A stretch of DNA of 64,000 nucleotides. Origin: Autumnicola sp041679265. Lineage in GTDB: Bacteria > Bacteroidota > Bacteroidia > Flavobacteriales > Flavobacteriaceae. Made by a program: the position numbers and the translations under genes. This document shows positions 32,879-42,120 of the stretch, in pieces (the first letter of the stretch is position 1; each line of letters opens with the position of its first letter). The notes beneath the pieces are model-generated. The model searched no databases. It was not told where the DNA came from and worked only from the letters and a program-made list of their open reading frames with translations. Location: positions 80,180 to 144,179 of the forward strand of contig NZ_JBGFSM010000011.1 in assembly GCF_041679265.1 (NCBI RefSeq), in the 5' to 3' direction.

Positions 32879-33523
32879 TTACTCCTTGATCTCATTCATA
32901 AGCAGGAAAGCTTTATTCACATATTCTTTTTCAAGAAAAATAGCAAAATAATTAGAGGTAGAAATCATTTCGAAAACCGGAATACCTTCATAGGCCAGCA
33001 ACTTAAAAATATAGAAATACATTCCCACGGTTTGTGAACTGTTTTGCGGAAGCGCAATGGTAATTGAAGACAATTCATCTTTTACCGAAACCCTAATTTC
33101 ACTTCTAAAACATTCCTCCACCAGCTCTGTTAGGGAAGAAGATACAAGGATATTGCTTTCCTGATAATTGCTGGAGTAATTAAGATAAACTCCGGTTTTA
33201 TCCTTCACCGCTTCCAGCAGCCGTGCTTTATTTGAAATGATGGTGTTGGAATTTAAGAATGTATATTCTGTAATTCCCGAGCGCACCACAATGTCTCCAA
33301 GATCCCGTAGCGCCTTCATGTTAACCTTGCTACGTTTAGGGGCGTAACGGCGTAAGGCCATAATAATGGAACCCTGTTTAACGGGTTTTCTCATTTCTTT
33401 TTCAACCTGTGGTTGTATATCTGCGGCCAGGCCGCTGTAATTAATAATGTCCCTGGCCATAGCATCGTCAAGAAATGGCTGGTGTTTAATGATATTGTGA
33501 ACGCAGGTGGTGATCGTCTTCAT
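32879..33523 (-). CDS. HTH plus ACT-like domain protein paired with aspartate kinase
   Basis: A 214-residue cytosolic protein. Residues 1-62 resemble a winged-helix module (HNIIKHQPFLDDAMARDIIN then VKQGSIIMALRRYA); residues 85-214 hold two ACT-like units, with SITIALPQNSSQTVGMYFYI and a late GIPVFEMISTSNYFAIFLEK, the latter very like the ACT repeats of aspartate kinases. It has no kinase core, so a kinase label would be wrong. Its placement head to head with lysC (about 100 bp) suggests an amino-acid-sensing regulator. The frame begins 20 codons earlier; 33523 is the ATG that fits. Confidence 0.75.
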   Translation of the reverse strand: MKTITTCVHNIIKHQPFLDDAMARDIINYSGLAADIQPQVEKEMRKPVKQGSIIMALRRYAPKRSKVNMKALRDLGDIVVRSGITEYTFLNSNTIISNKARLLEAVKDKTGVYLNYSSNYQESNILVSSSLTELVEECFRSEIRVSVKDELSSITIALPQNSSQTVGMYFYIFKLLAYEGIPVFEMISTSNYFAIFLEKEYVNKAFLLMNEIKE

Positions 33524-33535
33524 GTTAAATATTAT

Positions 33536-33563
33536 ACATTTTGTGCAAATGTATGTAAAATGT
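33536..33563. promoter_or_regulatory. Inverted repeat in the HTH/ACT-lysC divergent region
   Basis: ACATTTT, 14 bases, AAAATGT. It overlaps the TAnnTTTG box of the minus-strand gene (33546-33553, TACATTTG). A dimeric regulator binding here could control both directions. Confidence 0.4.
33546..33553 (-). promoter_or_regulatory. -7 promoter element for the HTH/ACT gene
   Basis: Minus strand TACATTTG, an exact TAnnTTTG match, 23 bases before the ATG at 33523. Confidence 0.55.
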
Positions 33564-33622
33564 TGCTTTTTCTTGGGGAGCAATTTCGTAAAAACTAATT
33601 ATGCACTACTAATTTTGTGATG

Positions 33623-34960
33623 ATGAGAGTATTAAAATTTGGAGGTACATCTGTAGGTTCAGTAGAAAGTATAAGGAACGTGAAAAACATCGTGCTTTCA
33701 CAACCCGGGAAAAAATTACTGGTTTTATCTGCCATGTCTGGGGTTACCAATGAGCTGGTGAAGATATCAGATAATATAAAAGCAGGAAATTCAGAAGATA
33801 TCAAGGCTATTATTTCCGGGCTAAGGATAAGGCATGAATCTACTATAAAAGAATTAATTTCTGATGCTGAAGTTCAGCAGGAAACACTGGTTCAGCTAAA
33901 TAAAATTTTAGCACAGCTTGAAGCTACGGCTAAAAAGTCCCATTCTGAAGCGCTCTATTCCGAAATTGTGACTTTTGGCGAAACGATGCTTACCACTATT
34001 TTTTCACAATTTCTCAGGAGTGAGAAAATCGAAAACCAATGGCTGGATGCAAAAACCTTTATGCATGTAAGCAACTTGGAAAATCCGGACACTAAAATAG
34101 TCGGGCAACTATTTGAGAAGGTGACCGGCAGTATGCCTGAAAATGAAATTTATATCACCCAGGGCTTTGTTTGCATAAATAAGAAGAATGAAATCAGCAC
34201 TCTAAAAAGGGGAGGCAGTGATTATACCGCAACTATTCTGGGCGCGTCTGTTAATGCTGAAGAAGTGCAGATCTGGACCGATATTGATGGTTTCCATAAC
34301 AACGACCCCAGGTATGTTGAAAATACGCACAGGATTTCTGAGTTAAGTTTTGAAGAAGCGGCAGAATTGGCCTATTTCGGTGCCAAAATATTGCACCCGC
34401 AAACCATCTCCCCGGTAATGGATAAAAACATCCCCATTTACCTGAAAAATACTTTTACGCCAGGGTCTCACGGAACACGTATCTCTCCCGAAGCAAGGCA
34501 CAAAGGGCTGAAGGCAATTTCAGCAAAAGACGGCATTACGGCTATTAAAATTAAATCCAACCGTATGTTGATGGCCCACGGATTCCTGAGAAAAATCTTT
34601 GATGTTTTTGACAATTATGAAACTGCCATAGACATGATCACCACTTCAGAAATCGCCATTTCCCTTACCATTGATGATGATCGAAATCTTGACGCTATTT
34701 TAGCTGAACTTGATTCTTACGGGGAAATTACGGTGGAAAAGGATCACAGTATCATTTGCGTGGTGGGAGAATCTGTAATTGAAGATAAACAAACCTACAG
34801 GTTGTTTGAACTTTTAAATGATATTCCCGTGAGGATGATTTCCTATGGCGGCAGCAATAACAATATCTCCCTTTTGGTAGACACACAAAATAAGGTAGCC
34901 ACACTTAGAAAATTAAATGAAAAACTTTTTGAAGCAGCAATAAAAGTTGAAATAGTTTAA
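33623..34960 (+). CDS. lysC: Aspartate kinase
   Basis: Phosphorylates aspartate, the entry to lysine, threonine, methionine and diaminopimelate synthesis. The 445-residue monofunctional enzyme starts MRVLKFGGTSVG, with the Lys-Phe-Gly-Gly phosphate motif at 5-12. KRGGSDYTATILG is the catalytic GGSD stretch; C-terminal ACT domains run from about 300 (FDVFDNYETAIDMITTSEIAISL). Two earlier codons (GTG 33617 and ATG 33620) are also possible starts. A TAATTTTG box at 33610-33617 lies so close that the mRNA could be leaderless. Divergent from the HTH/ACT gene. Confidence 0.93.
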   Translation: MRVLKFGGTSVGSVESIRNVKNIVLSQPGKKLLVLSAMSGVTNELVKISDNIKAGNSEDIKAIISGLRIRHESTIKELISDAEVQQETLVQLNKILAQLEATAKKSHSEALYSEIVTFGETMLTTIFSQFLRSEKIENQWLDAKTFMHVSNLENPDTKIVGQLFEKVTGSMPENEIYITQGFVCINKKNEISTLKRGGSDYTATILGASVNAEEVQIWTDIDGFHNNDPRYVENTHRISELSFEEAAELAYFGAKILHPQTISPVMDKNIPIYLKNTFTPGSHGTRISPEARHKGLKAISAKDGITAIKIKSNRMLMAHGFLRKIFDVFDNYETAIDMITTSEIAISLTIDDDRNLDAILAELDSYGEITVEKDHSIICVVGESVIEDKQTYRLFELLNDIPVRMISYGGSNNNISLLVDTQNKVATLRKLNEKLFEAAIKVEIV

Positions 34961-35016
34961 ATTTTCTGTTAGCGTTCATTCATTCTTTTAAATGGATGTT
35001 CATTTTTGCGTAGTGT

Positions 35017-35052
35017 AAACCGCCGGCTTTTAGTTGGCGGTTTTCCTGTTTT
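35017..35052. terminator. Terminator between lysC and the glycosyltransferase gene
   Basis: AAACCGCC/GGCGGTTT stem with an 11-base loop followed by Ts. The stop codon of the convergent glycosyltransferase gene (35030) lies in the loop, so it serves mainly lysC. Confidence 0.75.
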
Positions 35053-36280
35053 TTTCTTCAATGTATCTGGACATAAAATAAGTGCTTTTATGAAGATGAT
35101 GTTTTAACATGGCGCCGGTGAAATTCTTTTTTCTATGCTGAAGCAAATTCTCCTGCAAATATTCCAGTTTTTCTTTTAAAAAAAATTCAAATATTTCTCT
35201 GGAAAAACGCTGATTAATAATCTTAAAACCATTTTGCTGAAGTTCCTGCCATTCTTGTTTATCCAGAAATAACTTTACGGCTTTCCTGGCAAATCCTTCT
35301 GCGTTATCTTCAATAAAACCGCTCCATGCCAGCTGGCCGGCAATTCCTTCTGCACCAATACTTGTGGTTACCGATGGCGTTCCACACTGCATCGCATTTA
35401 TAAATTTGCCTTTTAGCCCCGCCCCAAACTGAAGAGGAGCAAGGCAGATTTTTGCATTTTTCATTACTTCTTTAGCATTCTCGGCGCGGCCCTTCACTAA
35501 AAAACCGGAAGCCGGATGATGGAGTTCGGTCACTTCCTGGCTGGGATAAGCCCCATAAATATAAAGTTCTGCTTTTGGCAACACTTGCCGGATAAGCGGC
35601 CAAATCTCTTTTTTTAGCTGAAGCACCGCGTTGCGATTTGGTTCATGTTTAAAATTACCAATGCTTATAAAATGACTTCGGGAATCAAAATCTGGTAAAT
35701 CTTTTATTTCTTCTTCAGAAATAAGCGGGAGAAGAAAAGGCAAATATAGCAGCAGGTTTTGATCAATTTTAAAATCTGAAATGAGCAGGTTCATTTCCGC
35801 TTCAGAAATAATCAGGGAAAGATCGCACCGATAAATAGCGGCGATTTCCCGTTTGGCAAGTTCAGATTCAAAATAGAGCTCTTCGGGTGAAATTTGCTTT
35901 TTCCAGGCATTCCTCCTTGATTCCCTTAGAAAATGAAGGTCTTCAGTATCTAAAACCTTCAGCGCGTTAGGACAAAATTTGTCCACTCGCCAGCCAAATT
36001 GTTCTTCCATCATAAAACGGTCAAAAAGTACAATTTGAGGCTTTAGCTTCAGCAGGAAATCATCAAAAGAAGGGTCGTTCAACTTAATCTTTTCTGAAAT
36101 AACGCCTGTTTCCTCTAAATTATACCTATAGGGGCCCGCTGTTGCTGCAGTGGCAAATATGATTTTGAATTCCAGGGATTTAAAGAATTGTAGCAACTGC
36201 ATCATACGGCTTCCTGCGGCAGAAGAAGAGGGTTCCGGCCATACATATCCAATTACCAGTAATGTTTTTGATATGGGCAT
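35030..36280 (-). CDS. Family 4-like glycosyltransferase
   Basis: A 416-residue GT-B fold protein. The N-terminal domain opens KTLLVIGYVWPEPSSSAAGSR with the donor-side glycine/serine loop. The C-terminal domain has FISIGNFKHEPNRNAV (start of the Rossmann half), KICLAPLQFGAGLKGKFINAMQCGTPSVTTSIGAEG (over about 285-320), where the conserved glutamate region of GT4 is replaced by Lys-Phe-Asn. It would build a surface glycan or glycolipid; donor and acceptor are unknown. No other glycan gene is adjacent, so it is an orphan. Starts ATG at 36280. Confidence 0.8.
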   Translation of the reverse strand: MPISKTLLVIGYVWPEPSSSAAGSRMMQLLQFFKSLEFKIIFATAATAGPYRYNLEETGVISEKIKLNDPSFDDFLLKLKPQIVLFDRFMMEEQFGWRVDKFCPNALKVLDTEDLHFLRESRRNAWKKQISPEELYFESELAKREIAAIYRCDLSLIISEAEMNLLISDFKIDQNLLLYLPFLLPLISEEEIKDLPDFDSRSHFISIGNFKHEPNRNAVLQLKKEIWPLIRQVLPKAELYIYGAYPSQEVTELHHPASGFLVKGRAENAKEVMKNAKICLAPLQFGAGLKGKFINAMQCGTPSVTTSIGAEGIAGQLAWSGFIEDNAEGFARKAVKLFLDKQEWQELQQNGFKIINQRFSREIFEFFLKEKLEYLQENLLQHRKKNFTGAMLKHHLHKSTYFMSRYIEEKNRKTAN

Positions 36281-36301
36281 TTTCAATAATTAGTAAGATT
36301 T

Positions 36302-36309
36302 CAAAATTA
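36302..36309 (-). promoter_or_regulatory. -7 promoter element for the glycosyltransferase gene
   Basis: Minus strand TAATTTTG, an exact TAnnTTTG match, 22 bases before the ATG at 36280. Confidence 0.55.
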
Positions 36310-36403
36310 GTGATTTAAAATCGGCTCCGGAATTTTCTCTCCGGCTTTACATTTATTCTCAGGAAAATTTGATTAACTTGTTAAATTCATATTTAAAGAA
36401 AGC

Positions 36404-36910
36404 ATGAGCAGAGGATTTGTAAAAGAAGAAGACCAGGAAGAAGCACCCATTATTCCGCCAAGAGCAGCCTTGCCCGCAGGAGCCACAAATTATGTGACCC
36501 CGGCAGGCATGAAGCAATTGATGGACGAGAAGCGGGGACTGGAACAAAGCAGAGCTTCTCTGGAAATTGAGGATGAAACAGAAAGGAGACGGGCGCAGGC
36601 GGTAATAGATGGCACTATGAAGCTACTGAATGAGCGCATTAACTCCGCGCGCATCTTAAAACCATCGGAACAGGCTCAGGACGAAGTTCGTTTTGGGGCT
36701 GAAGTGGAGTATCTGGACCTGGATAAAAATCAGCAACAGAGATTTCAGATCGTTGGAGTGGACGAAGCAAATGTGAAGAACAGGAAAATTGCTTTTGTAG
36801 CACCAATCGCCAGGGCGCTTACCGGTAAGAAAGCAGGGGAGACGGCCGAGTTTAAATTAGGCCCTGAAGTGAGAAAACTTAAAATACAGAAGATAACTTA
36901 TAATCAGTAA
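36404..36910 (+). CDS. GreA/GreB family transcription factor
   Basis: A 168-residue cytosolic protein. A disordered acidic/proline start (EEDQEEAPIIPPRAALPAG) leads into a GreA-type coiled coil: YVTPAGMKQLMDEKRGLEQS to about residue 90. The C-terminal FKBP-like domain has FGAEVEYLDLDKNQQQRFQI, then PIARALTGKKAGETAEFKLG. Gre factors rescue backtracked RNA polymerase. The coiled-coil tip seems to lack the paired acidic residues that stimulate cleavage in GreA, so an Rnk- or GreB-like modulator is also possible. It lies 5 bp upstream of the gluconokinase fusion. Confidence 0.8.
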   Translation: MSRGFVKEEDQEEAPIIPPRAALPAGATNYVTPAGMKQLMDEKRGLEQSRASLEIEDETERRRAQAVIDGTMKLLNERINSARILKPSEQAQDEVRFGAEVEYLDLDKNQQQRFQIVGVDEANVKNRKIAFVAPIARALTGKKAGETAEFKLGPEVRKLKIQKITYNQ

Positions 36911-36915
36911 AAAAT

Positions 36916-38823
36916 ATGCAGGTTTATATTGTAATGGGAGTTTCTGGAGTTGGCAAAACCACTATTGGCAGGCGCCTGGCAGAAGAACTAAATTTACCTT
37001 TTTATGATGCCGATGATTTTCATCCCAGCATTAACCGTGAAAAAATGAAAAACGGTATTGCCCTGGAAGATGGTGACCGTAAAGAATGGCTGGAGAGCCT
37101 TGCTTCAAAAATTTCGGAATGGGAAAAGGGAGAAGGTGCCGTTTTGGCCTGTTCTGCCTTAAAGGAAAAATATCGCGTACAACTGCAATCGGTACCCAAA
37201 GAACATATCACCTGGATCTTTCTTCATAGCGAATATGAGGTTATACACAAACGGCTTTCAGCCAGGAAAGACCATTATTTTAAACCGGAATTGCTTAAAT
37301 CCCAGTTCGATACGCTGGAAATGCCAAAATATGGCTTTCATATAAATGTAGATGGTTCTGTTGAAGAAATTATGGCTTCTATTATGGCTAAAATTAAAGG
37401 CAGCAGCAAAGCCCCTGTAGGGCTCATTGGCCTTGGCGTAATGGGTAAAAGCCTTGCGATTAACCTTGCCACAAAGGGAGTGGATGTTTCAGTATTTAAC
37501 AGGCATGTGGAGGAGCTGGAAGTAGATATTGCCAAAAATTTCGCAACCGAAAATAAATCAATCTACGATTTCCCATGGTTTGATAATATGGAGAAATTCG
37601 TAAAAAGCCTGGAGCGGCCACGGAATATCATTCTAATGGTAAACGCTGGCCCTGCCGTAGATATGGTAATTGAAAGTCTGCTGCCATTTTTAGAAGAAGA
37701 CGACCTGATTATAGATGGGGGGAATTCCCATTATAAAGATACAATTAGAAGGGAGAAAGAATTAAAAGAAAAAGGAATCATCTTTATGGGAGCCGGAATT
37801 TCCGGAGGGGAAGAAGGTGCCAGGAAAGGCCCATCAATTATGCCCGGAGGCTCAGACCAGGCTTACAGTAGGGTAGGAGGCACTTTGGAAACCATAGCTG
37901 CTAAAGATAAAAATGGCGACCCTTGTTGTACCCATGTTGGGCCAAACGGAGCGGGGCATTTTGTGAAAATGCTTCATAACGGCATTGAGTACGGGGAAAT
38001 GCAACTTATAGCCGAAGCCTATCATTTAATGAGGTTTGGAGCCAAGGCCAAACCTGAAGAAATAGCGGCAGTCTTTGAAAACTGGAACCGGGAAATGAAG
38101 AGTTTTCTTCTGGAAATTTCCGTAGATATTCTAAGGAAAATGGAAGGTGATGCTTTTCTTATTGATAAAATCCTGGATGCTGCCAAGCAGAAAGGGACAG
38201 GTGGCTGGTCTACCAATGCCGCACTGGAACTTGGAGTGCCATTAGATACCATAACGGCAGCAGTTTTAGCCAGGAATATTTCCGGAAGAAAGGCAGAAAG
38301 ACAAAAAGCCATGGAAATCTATGGAAACAGCCAGAAGCAATTTACCACTGTGGAAGAAATTTCTAATGAACTGTTTAAAGCTTATAAAGCTGGGAGCATT
38401 ATTAACCATGCGGTGGGTTTTGATTTGCTTTTGGAAGCTTCTTCTGCCTATAATTGGAATCTCAATTTATCAGAAATCGCCCGCATCTGGACCAATGGCT
38501 GTATTATCCGGTCACAACTGATGCAGGATTTAATTGATGTTTTAAAAGATACTCCTTCAGAAAACCTTTTAATGAATGAAAAAATTTCAAATAACATACA
38601 AGATTATCAGCCACATCTAAGTAAAATTGTAGGTAAAGCTTTGAATTCTGGATTTCCCATGCCGGTTATGTCTTCAGCAATTAATTACCTTCACAATTTC
38701 ACTTCTGCACAATCTTCAGCAAATATGATTCAGGCACAACGGGATTTCTTTGGCGCACATACCTATGAGCGTACCGATAAGCCGCGGGGAGAATTTTTTC
38801 ATACAGAATGGCTGGATAATTAA
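36916..38823 (+). CDS. Gluconokinase fused to 6-phosphogluconate dehydrogenase
   Basis: One 635-residue polypeptide with two successive enzymes of gluconate catabolism. Residues 1-158 are a GntK-type kinase: Walker A GVSGVGKT at 8-15, DADDFHP, and CSALKEKYR. Residues 165-635 are a decarboxylating 6-phosphogluconate dehydrogenase: Rossmann GLIGLGVMGKSLAINLA near 171-187, IIDGGNSHYKDT, GAGISGGEEGARKGPSIMPGG, and GPNGAGHFVKMLHNGIEYG with the catalytic lysine. Product: gluconate to 6-phosphogluconate to ribulose 5-phosphate, CO2 and NADPH. It overlaps the gluconate permease gene by one base. Confidence 0.93.
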   Translation: MQVYIVMGVSGVGKTTIGRRLAEELNLPFYDADDFHPSINREKMKNGIALEDGDRKEWLESLASKISEWEKGEGAVLACSALKEKYRVQLQSVPKEHITWIFLHSEYEVIHKRLSARKDHYFKPELLKSQFDTLEMPKYGFHINVDGSVEEIMASIMAKIKGSSKAPVGLIGLGVMGKSLAINLATKGVDVSVFNRHVEELEVDIAKNFATENKSIYDFPWFDNMEKFVKSLERPRNIILMVNAGPAVDMVIESLLPFLEEDDLIIDGGNSHYKDTIRREKELKEKGIIFMGAGISGGEEGARKGPSIMPGGSDQAYSRVGGTLETIAAKDKNGDPCCTHVGPNGAGHFVKMLHNGIEYGEMQLIAEAYHLMRFGAKAKPEEIAAVFENWNREMKSFLLEISVDILRKMEGDAFLIDKILDAAKQKGTGGWSTNAALELGVPLDTITAAVLARNISGRKAERQKAMEIYGNSQKQFTTVEEISNELFKAYKAGSIINHAVGFDLLLEASSAYNWNLNLSEIARIWTNGCIIRSQLMQDLIDVLKDTPSENLLMNEKISNNIQDYQPHLSKIVGKALNSGFPMPVMSSAINYLHNFTSAQSSANMIQAQRDFFGAHTYERTDKPRGEFFHTEWLDN

Positions 38824-40169
38824 TGGATATACAATTACTTTCTGCAGTTTTAATTGGTATTGTGCTGTTACTTTTCCTTATTCTAAAGGTGAAGATACAG
38901 GCTTTTTTGGCGTTATTAATTGTATGTATAGCAGTGGGCATTCTTGCCGGGATGCCGGCATCAGACATCCTGGAAACCATGAGGGAAGGCATGGGGAGCA
39001 CCCTTGGATTTGTAGCCACAGTAGTAGGCTTGGGTGCCCTATTTGGGGGAATCCTGGAACAATCTGGGGGAGCAAAAAGATTAGCTTCTTACCTGTTGAA
39101 CAAAACCGGGGAGAAGAATGCGCCCTGGGCCATGATGGTTACTGGTTTTGCGGTTGCCATCCCGGTGTTTTTTGATGTTGCCTTTATTATTCTCGTTCCC
39201 GTCACTTATGCCTTAAGTAAAAGAACTGGTAAATCTTTGCTGTTGTATGCCTTGCCACTACTTGCCGGCCTCGCTATTACTCATGCTTTTATTCCTCCTA
39301 CACCAGGGCCTATTGCCGTGGCAGACATCCTTGGGGCAGATCTTGGCTGGGTGATTGTTTTTGGGTTTATAGCAGGAATCCCTGCCGCCATTATTAGCGG
39401 ACCCTTATTTTCAAAATATATATCGAAAAGGATTTTTATTGCACCAGACGTATTTGAAGATAAAGATGATTATGATGAAAATGCGGCGCCATCACCAGGT
39501 CTTATTATCGCCATTATCTTTATCCCAATACTATTAATTGTTATCAATACACTCGTGGGAAGTCCGCTTTTGGAAAACACTGCTATTCCGGAAAGTGTGT
39601 TATACATTATTGCTCTTGTAGGCCATCCATTTTCAGCATTGATAATAGCCAATCTCATCGCCTGGTATTTTCTTGGAGTGAGGCGGGGAATGCAAAAGGA
39701 GTATTTATTGGAAGTGGCAACAAAATCTTTTCAGGCTGCCGGAATAATAATCCTTCTTACCGGAGCTGGCGGCGCTTTTAAACAAATCCTTATTAACACG
39801 GGGGCGGGAGAAATGATTGCAGAAGGCTTAAACAACAGCTTTTTTAACCCTGTGATCTTTGGGTTTATAGTTGCCGCATTGGTAAGGATCCTCCAGGGTT
39901 CTTCTACGGTGGCTATGATAACCGCTGCAGGAATTACATCTCCTGTACTTGCGGGAGACATTTATTCCATAAGCCAGGTTTCCGTAATTGTAATAGCCAT
40001 TGCAGCCGGTGCATCAGTATTATCTCATGTAAACGACAGTGGTTTCTGGCTGGTGGGCCAGTATCTCAACTTAACCGAAAAGCAAACCTTCAGGTCCTGG
40101 ACGGTAATGACCACTATTATTGCTTTTGTGGGATTGGGGATGTCACTGCTCATGTGGTATGTCGTGTGA
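38823..40169 (+). CDS. Gluconate permease (GntP family)
   Basis: A 448-residue inner-membrane proton symporter with about 12-14 helices. GntP-family motifs: AFIPPTPGPIAVADILGADLG near 155-175, GMGSTLGFVATVVGLGALFGGILE near 55-78, and late SVIVIAIAAGASVLSHVNDSGFWL, where HVNDSGFW is highly conserved. It imports gluconate or a related sugar acid. It follows the kinase-dehydrogenase fusion with a 1-base overlap, so import and catabolism are one unit; the transport substrate is inferred from that. Confidence 0.93.
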   Translation: MDIQLLSAVLIGIVLLLFLILKVKIQAFLALLIVCIAVGILAGMPASDILETMREGMGSTLGFVATVVGLGALFGGILEQSGGAKRLASYLLNKTGEKNAPWAMMVTGFAVAIPVFFDVAFIILVPVTYALSKRTGKSLLLYALPLLAGLAITHAFIPPTPGPIAVADILGADLGWVIVFGFIAGIPAAIISGPLFSKYISKRIFIAPDVFEDKDDYDENAAPSPGLIIAIIFIPILLIVINTLVGSPLLENTAIPESVLYIIALVGHPFSALIIANLIAWYFLGVRRGMQKEYLLEVATKSFQAAGIIILLTGAGGAFKQILINTGAGEMIAEGLNNSFFNPVIFGFIVAALVRILQGSSTVAMITAAGITSPVLAGDIYSISQVSVIVIAIAAGASVLSHVNDSGFWLVGQYLNLTEKQTFRSWTVMTTIIAFVGLGMSLLMWYVV

Positions 40170-40236
40170 TTTTAGTTTGCAGAATCCTGCTTTCATTTAA
40201 AATGGATAAAATTCTGTATCTTTTCAAAAAAGTAAT

Positions 40237-40659
40237 ATGCAAACTACTTACACTACCTCACTTAATCTAAAACAAATTGATATTGGCCTGCTAATTTTCA
40301 GGATAGGAATATCGGCCTTAATGCTGGCACACGGAGTGCCAAAACTTATTACTTTTTTTGGGGAAGAAGAAATTGCCTTTATGGACCCGGTGGGCCTTGG
40401 GCAGGTAACCACCTTTACTTTTGCGGTTTTTGCTGAATTTGTTTGCGCTATCCTCATTATTCTTGGGTTTGCTACGAGATTGGCTAGTATTCCTATAATA
40501 TTTACCATGGCAGTAGCGGCTTTTGTTGTTCACGTACCAGATGGTTGGGGAAGGCAGGAATTGCCCCTTTTATATCTTATTTGTTTCTTACTGCTTCTTA
40601 TTACCGGGGGCGGAAAATACTCGCTTGACCATTATTTCCTTATAAAAAGGAAGAAGTAA
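40237..40659 (+). CDS. DoxX family membrane protein
   Basis: A 140-residue membrane protein with four predicted helices. DoxX pattern: LIFRIGISALMLAHGVPKL near 18-36, then FTFAVFAEFVCAILIILGFATRLASIPI and a last LPLLYLICFLLLLITGGGKYSLD. DoxX relatives are quinol-oxidase or thiosulfate:quinone subunits in some organisms; in most bacteria their role is not known. It sits 67 bp after the gluconate permease gene and has a near-match promoter, so it may be separate. Confidence 0.85.
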   Translation: MQTTYTTSLNLKQIDIGLLIFRIGISALMLAHGVPKLITFFGEEEIAFMDPVGLGQVTTFTFAVFAEFVCAILIILGFATRLASIPIIFTMAVAAFVVHVPDGWGRQELPLLYLICFLLLLITGGGKYSLDHYFLIKRKK

Positions 40660-40735
40660 ACCCAGGCTTCTGTTTTAAATTTTGTTTAAGGGAATTTTTT
40701 CCACAAATGTTCTATTTTATAAAAAAGATGTAAAA

Positions 40736-42118
40736 ATGAAATTAGTACGGAGAGAATTTCTTAAAAAAGCCGGTGCTTTCTCGGCCTCGGGATTGTTACC
40801 TTCAGGCATTTTAAATTTTGAGTCCGGAGCAGAAAAACAGGAAACTTCCAGTTTTCTTATTAAAGATGCCCGGGTAATTTCTATGGATGCTGAAACCGGC
40901 TACCTTGAAAAAGCATCTGTTTTAGTTGAAGATGGGATAATTAAAGGGATTTCTAAAGATGATGCCAATTTTCCTAAAAACCTGGAGGTAATTGAAGCTT
41001 CTGGTGCTATTTTAATGCCGGGCCTTATTGACAATCACTGGCATTTATGGACATCTTTATTAAGAAGTATGGCGGGGGATACAGGTGAAAATGGCTATTT
41101 TAAAATGACAGAGCGCTTTAGTAAACTCTATACGCCGGAAGATATGAAGCTTGCTGCGGAATATGCCGCCGCTGAAGCCATAAATTCTGGTATTACCTGT
41201 GTAAACGATTTTAATCATAATGCCCGTAGCCCTGAATTTGTAATGGCAAGTTTTAATGCCCTGGCCAAAATGGGGATAAGAGGGCATGTTGCTTATGGCG
41301 GCTACCGGGATTTATCATCAGGTACTCCCACCAATTGGGATGGCATCAGGCAGGTTTATGAGCAAATTTCCGGGAATAAAAAATATCAAAATATCAGCCT
41401 TGGCCTGGGAGCACGATCTGTAAATTCTCCTTTTCTTGAAGAAGACTGGCAAAAGGCACGAGAACTGGGATTACCAATTACAATACATATAAACCAGCAA
41501 GGGCATATTGAAAAATTATATGCCAAAGGCTTACTAGCCCAGGATGTTAATATTATACATGCTAATGTTGTTACCGATGAAGAGATTGCCAAAGTAGCAC
41601 AATCAGGAGCTTTTATTACCATGACGCCTTATACTGAAATGCGTATAGGCTTCGGATTTCCGCAAATTAACAGGTTTAGAAAGGCAAATGTGAACCTGGG
41701 AATAGGAATAGATACCACTGCACTTTCAGGAAATGCTGATTTATTCGGGGTGATGAAAGTACTTCAAAATATTGCAAATGCTGAAGCCAAGAGTGAATTT
41801 AAACTTCTTCCGCAGGAATTGCTGAAGATGGCGACCATAGATGCCGCAAAGATCCAGGGAATTCAGAATAAAACCGGTTCTATTACGCCTGGAAAGCAGG
41901 CAGATTTAATCTTGTTGCGTAAAGATGACCTCAATTTCTCTACCGGCAATTTGCCTTATCATTTAGTAACAGAAGCAGCCCAACCAGAGAATGTGGAATT
42001 TGTCTCTGTAAGTGGAAAAATTTTAAAAAGAGACGGTGAACTTGTTGGAGCTAACAGAGTACAGCTGCTTGTAAAGGCAAAAGAAGCTTTTAACCGCTTC
42101 TCTAAAGAGCTTAAGTAA
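40736..42118 (+). CDS. Amidohydrolase (cytosine/SAH-deaminase-like) with Tat-type signal
   Basis: A 460-residue metal-dependent hydrolase. The start MKLVRREFLKKAGAFSASGLLPSG has a twin-arginine-type RREFLKK motif and hydrophobic stretch, implying export. The metal-binding HWH is at 101-103 (PGLIDNHWHLWTSL), another His in THINQQGH-like IHINQQGHIE, HANVVTDEE, and an Asp in GIDTTALSGN near 320. The pattern is of the TatD/ATZ/5-deoxyadenosine deaminase branch; the substrate is unknown. The frame opens 18 codons earlier, but those residues (GIFSTNVLFYKKD) are not signal-like. Confidence 0.85.
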   Translation: MKLVRREFLKKAGAFSASGLLPSGILNFESGAEKQETSSFLIKDARVISMDAETGYLEKASVLVEDGIIKGISKDDANFPKNLEVIEASGAILMPGLIDNHWHLWTSLLRSMAGDTGENGYFKMTERFSKLYTPEDMKLAAEYAAAEAINSGITCVNDFNHNARSPEFVMASFNALAKMGIRGHVAYGGYRDLSSGTPTNWDGIRQVYEQISGNKKYQNISLGLGARSVNSPFLEEDWQKARELGLPITIHINQQGHIEKLYAKGLLAQDVNIIHANVVTDEEIAKVAQSGAFITMTPYTEMRIGFGFPQINRFRKANVNLGIGIDTTALSGNADLFGVMKVLQNIANAEAKSEFKLLPQELLKMATIDAAKIQGIQNKTGSITPGKQADLILLRKDDLNFSTGNLPYHLVTEAAQPENVEFVSVSGKILKRDGELVGANRVQLLVKAKEAFNRFSKELK

Positions 42119-42120
42119 TA

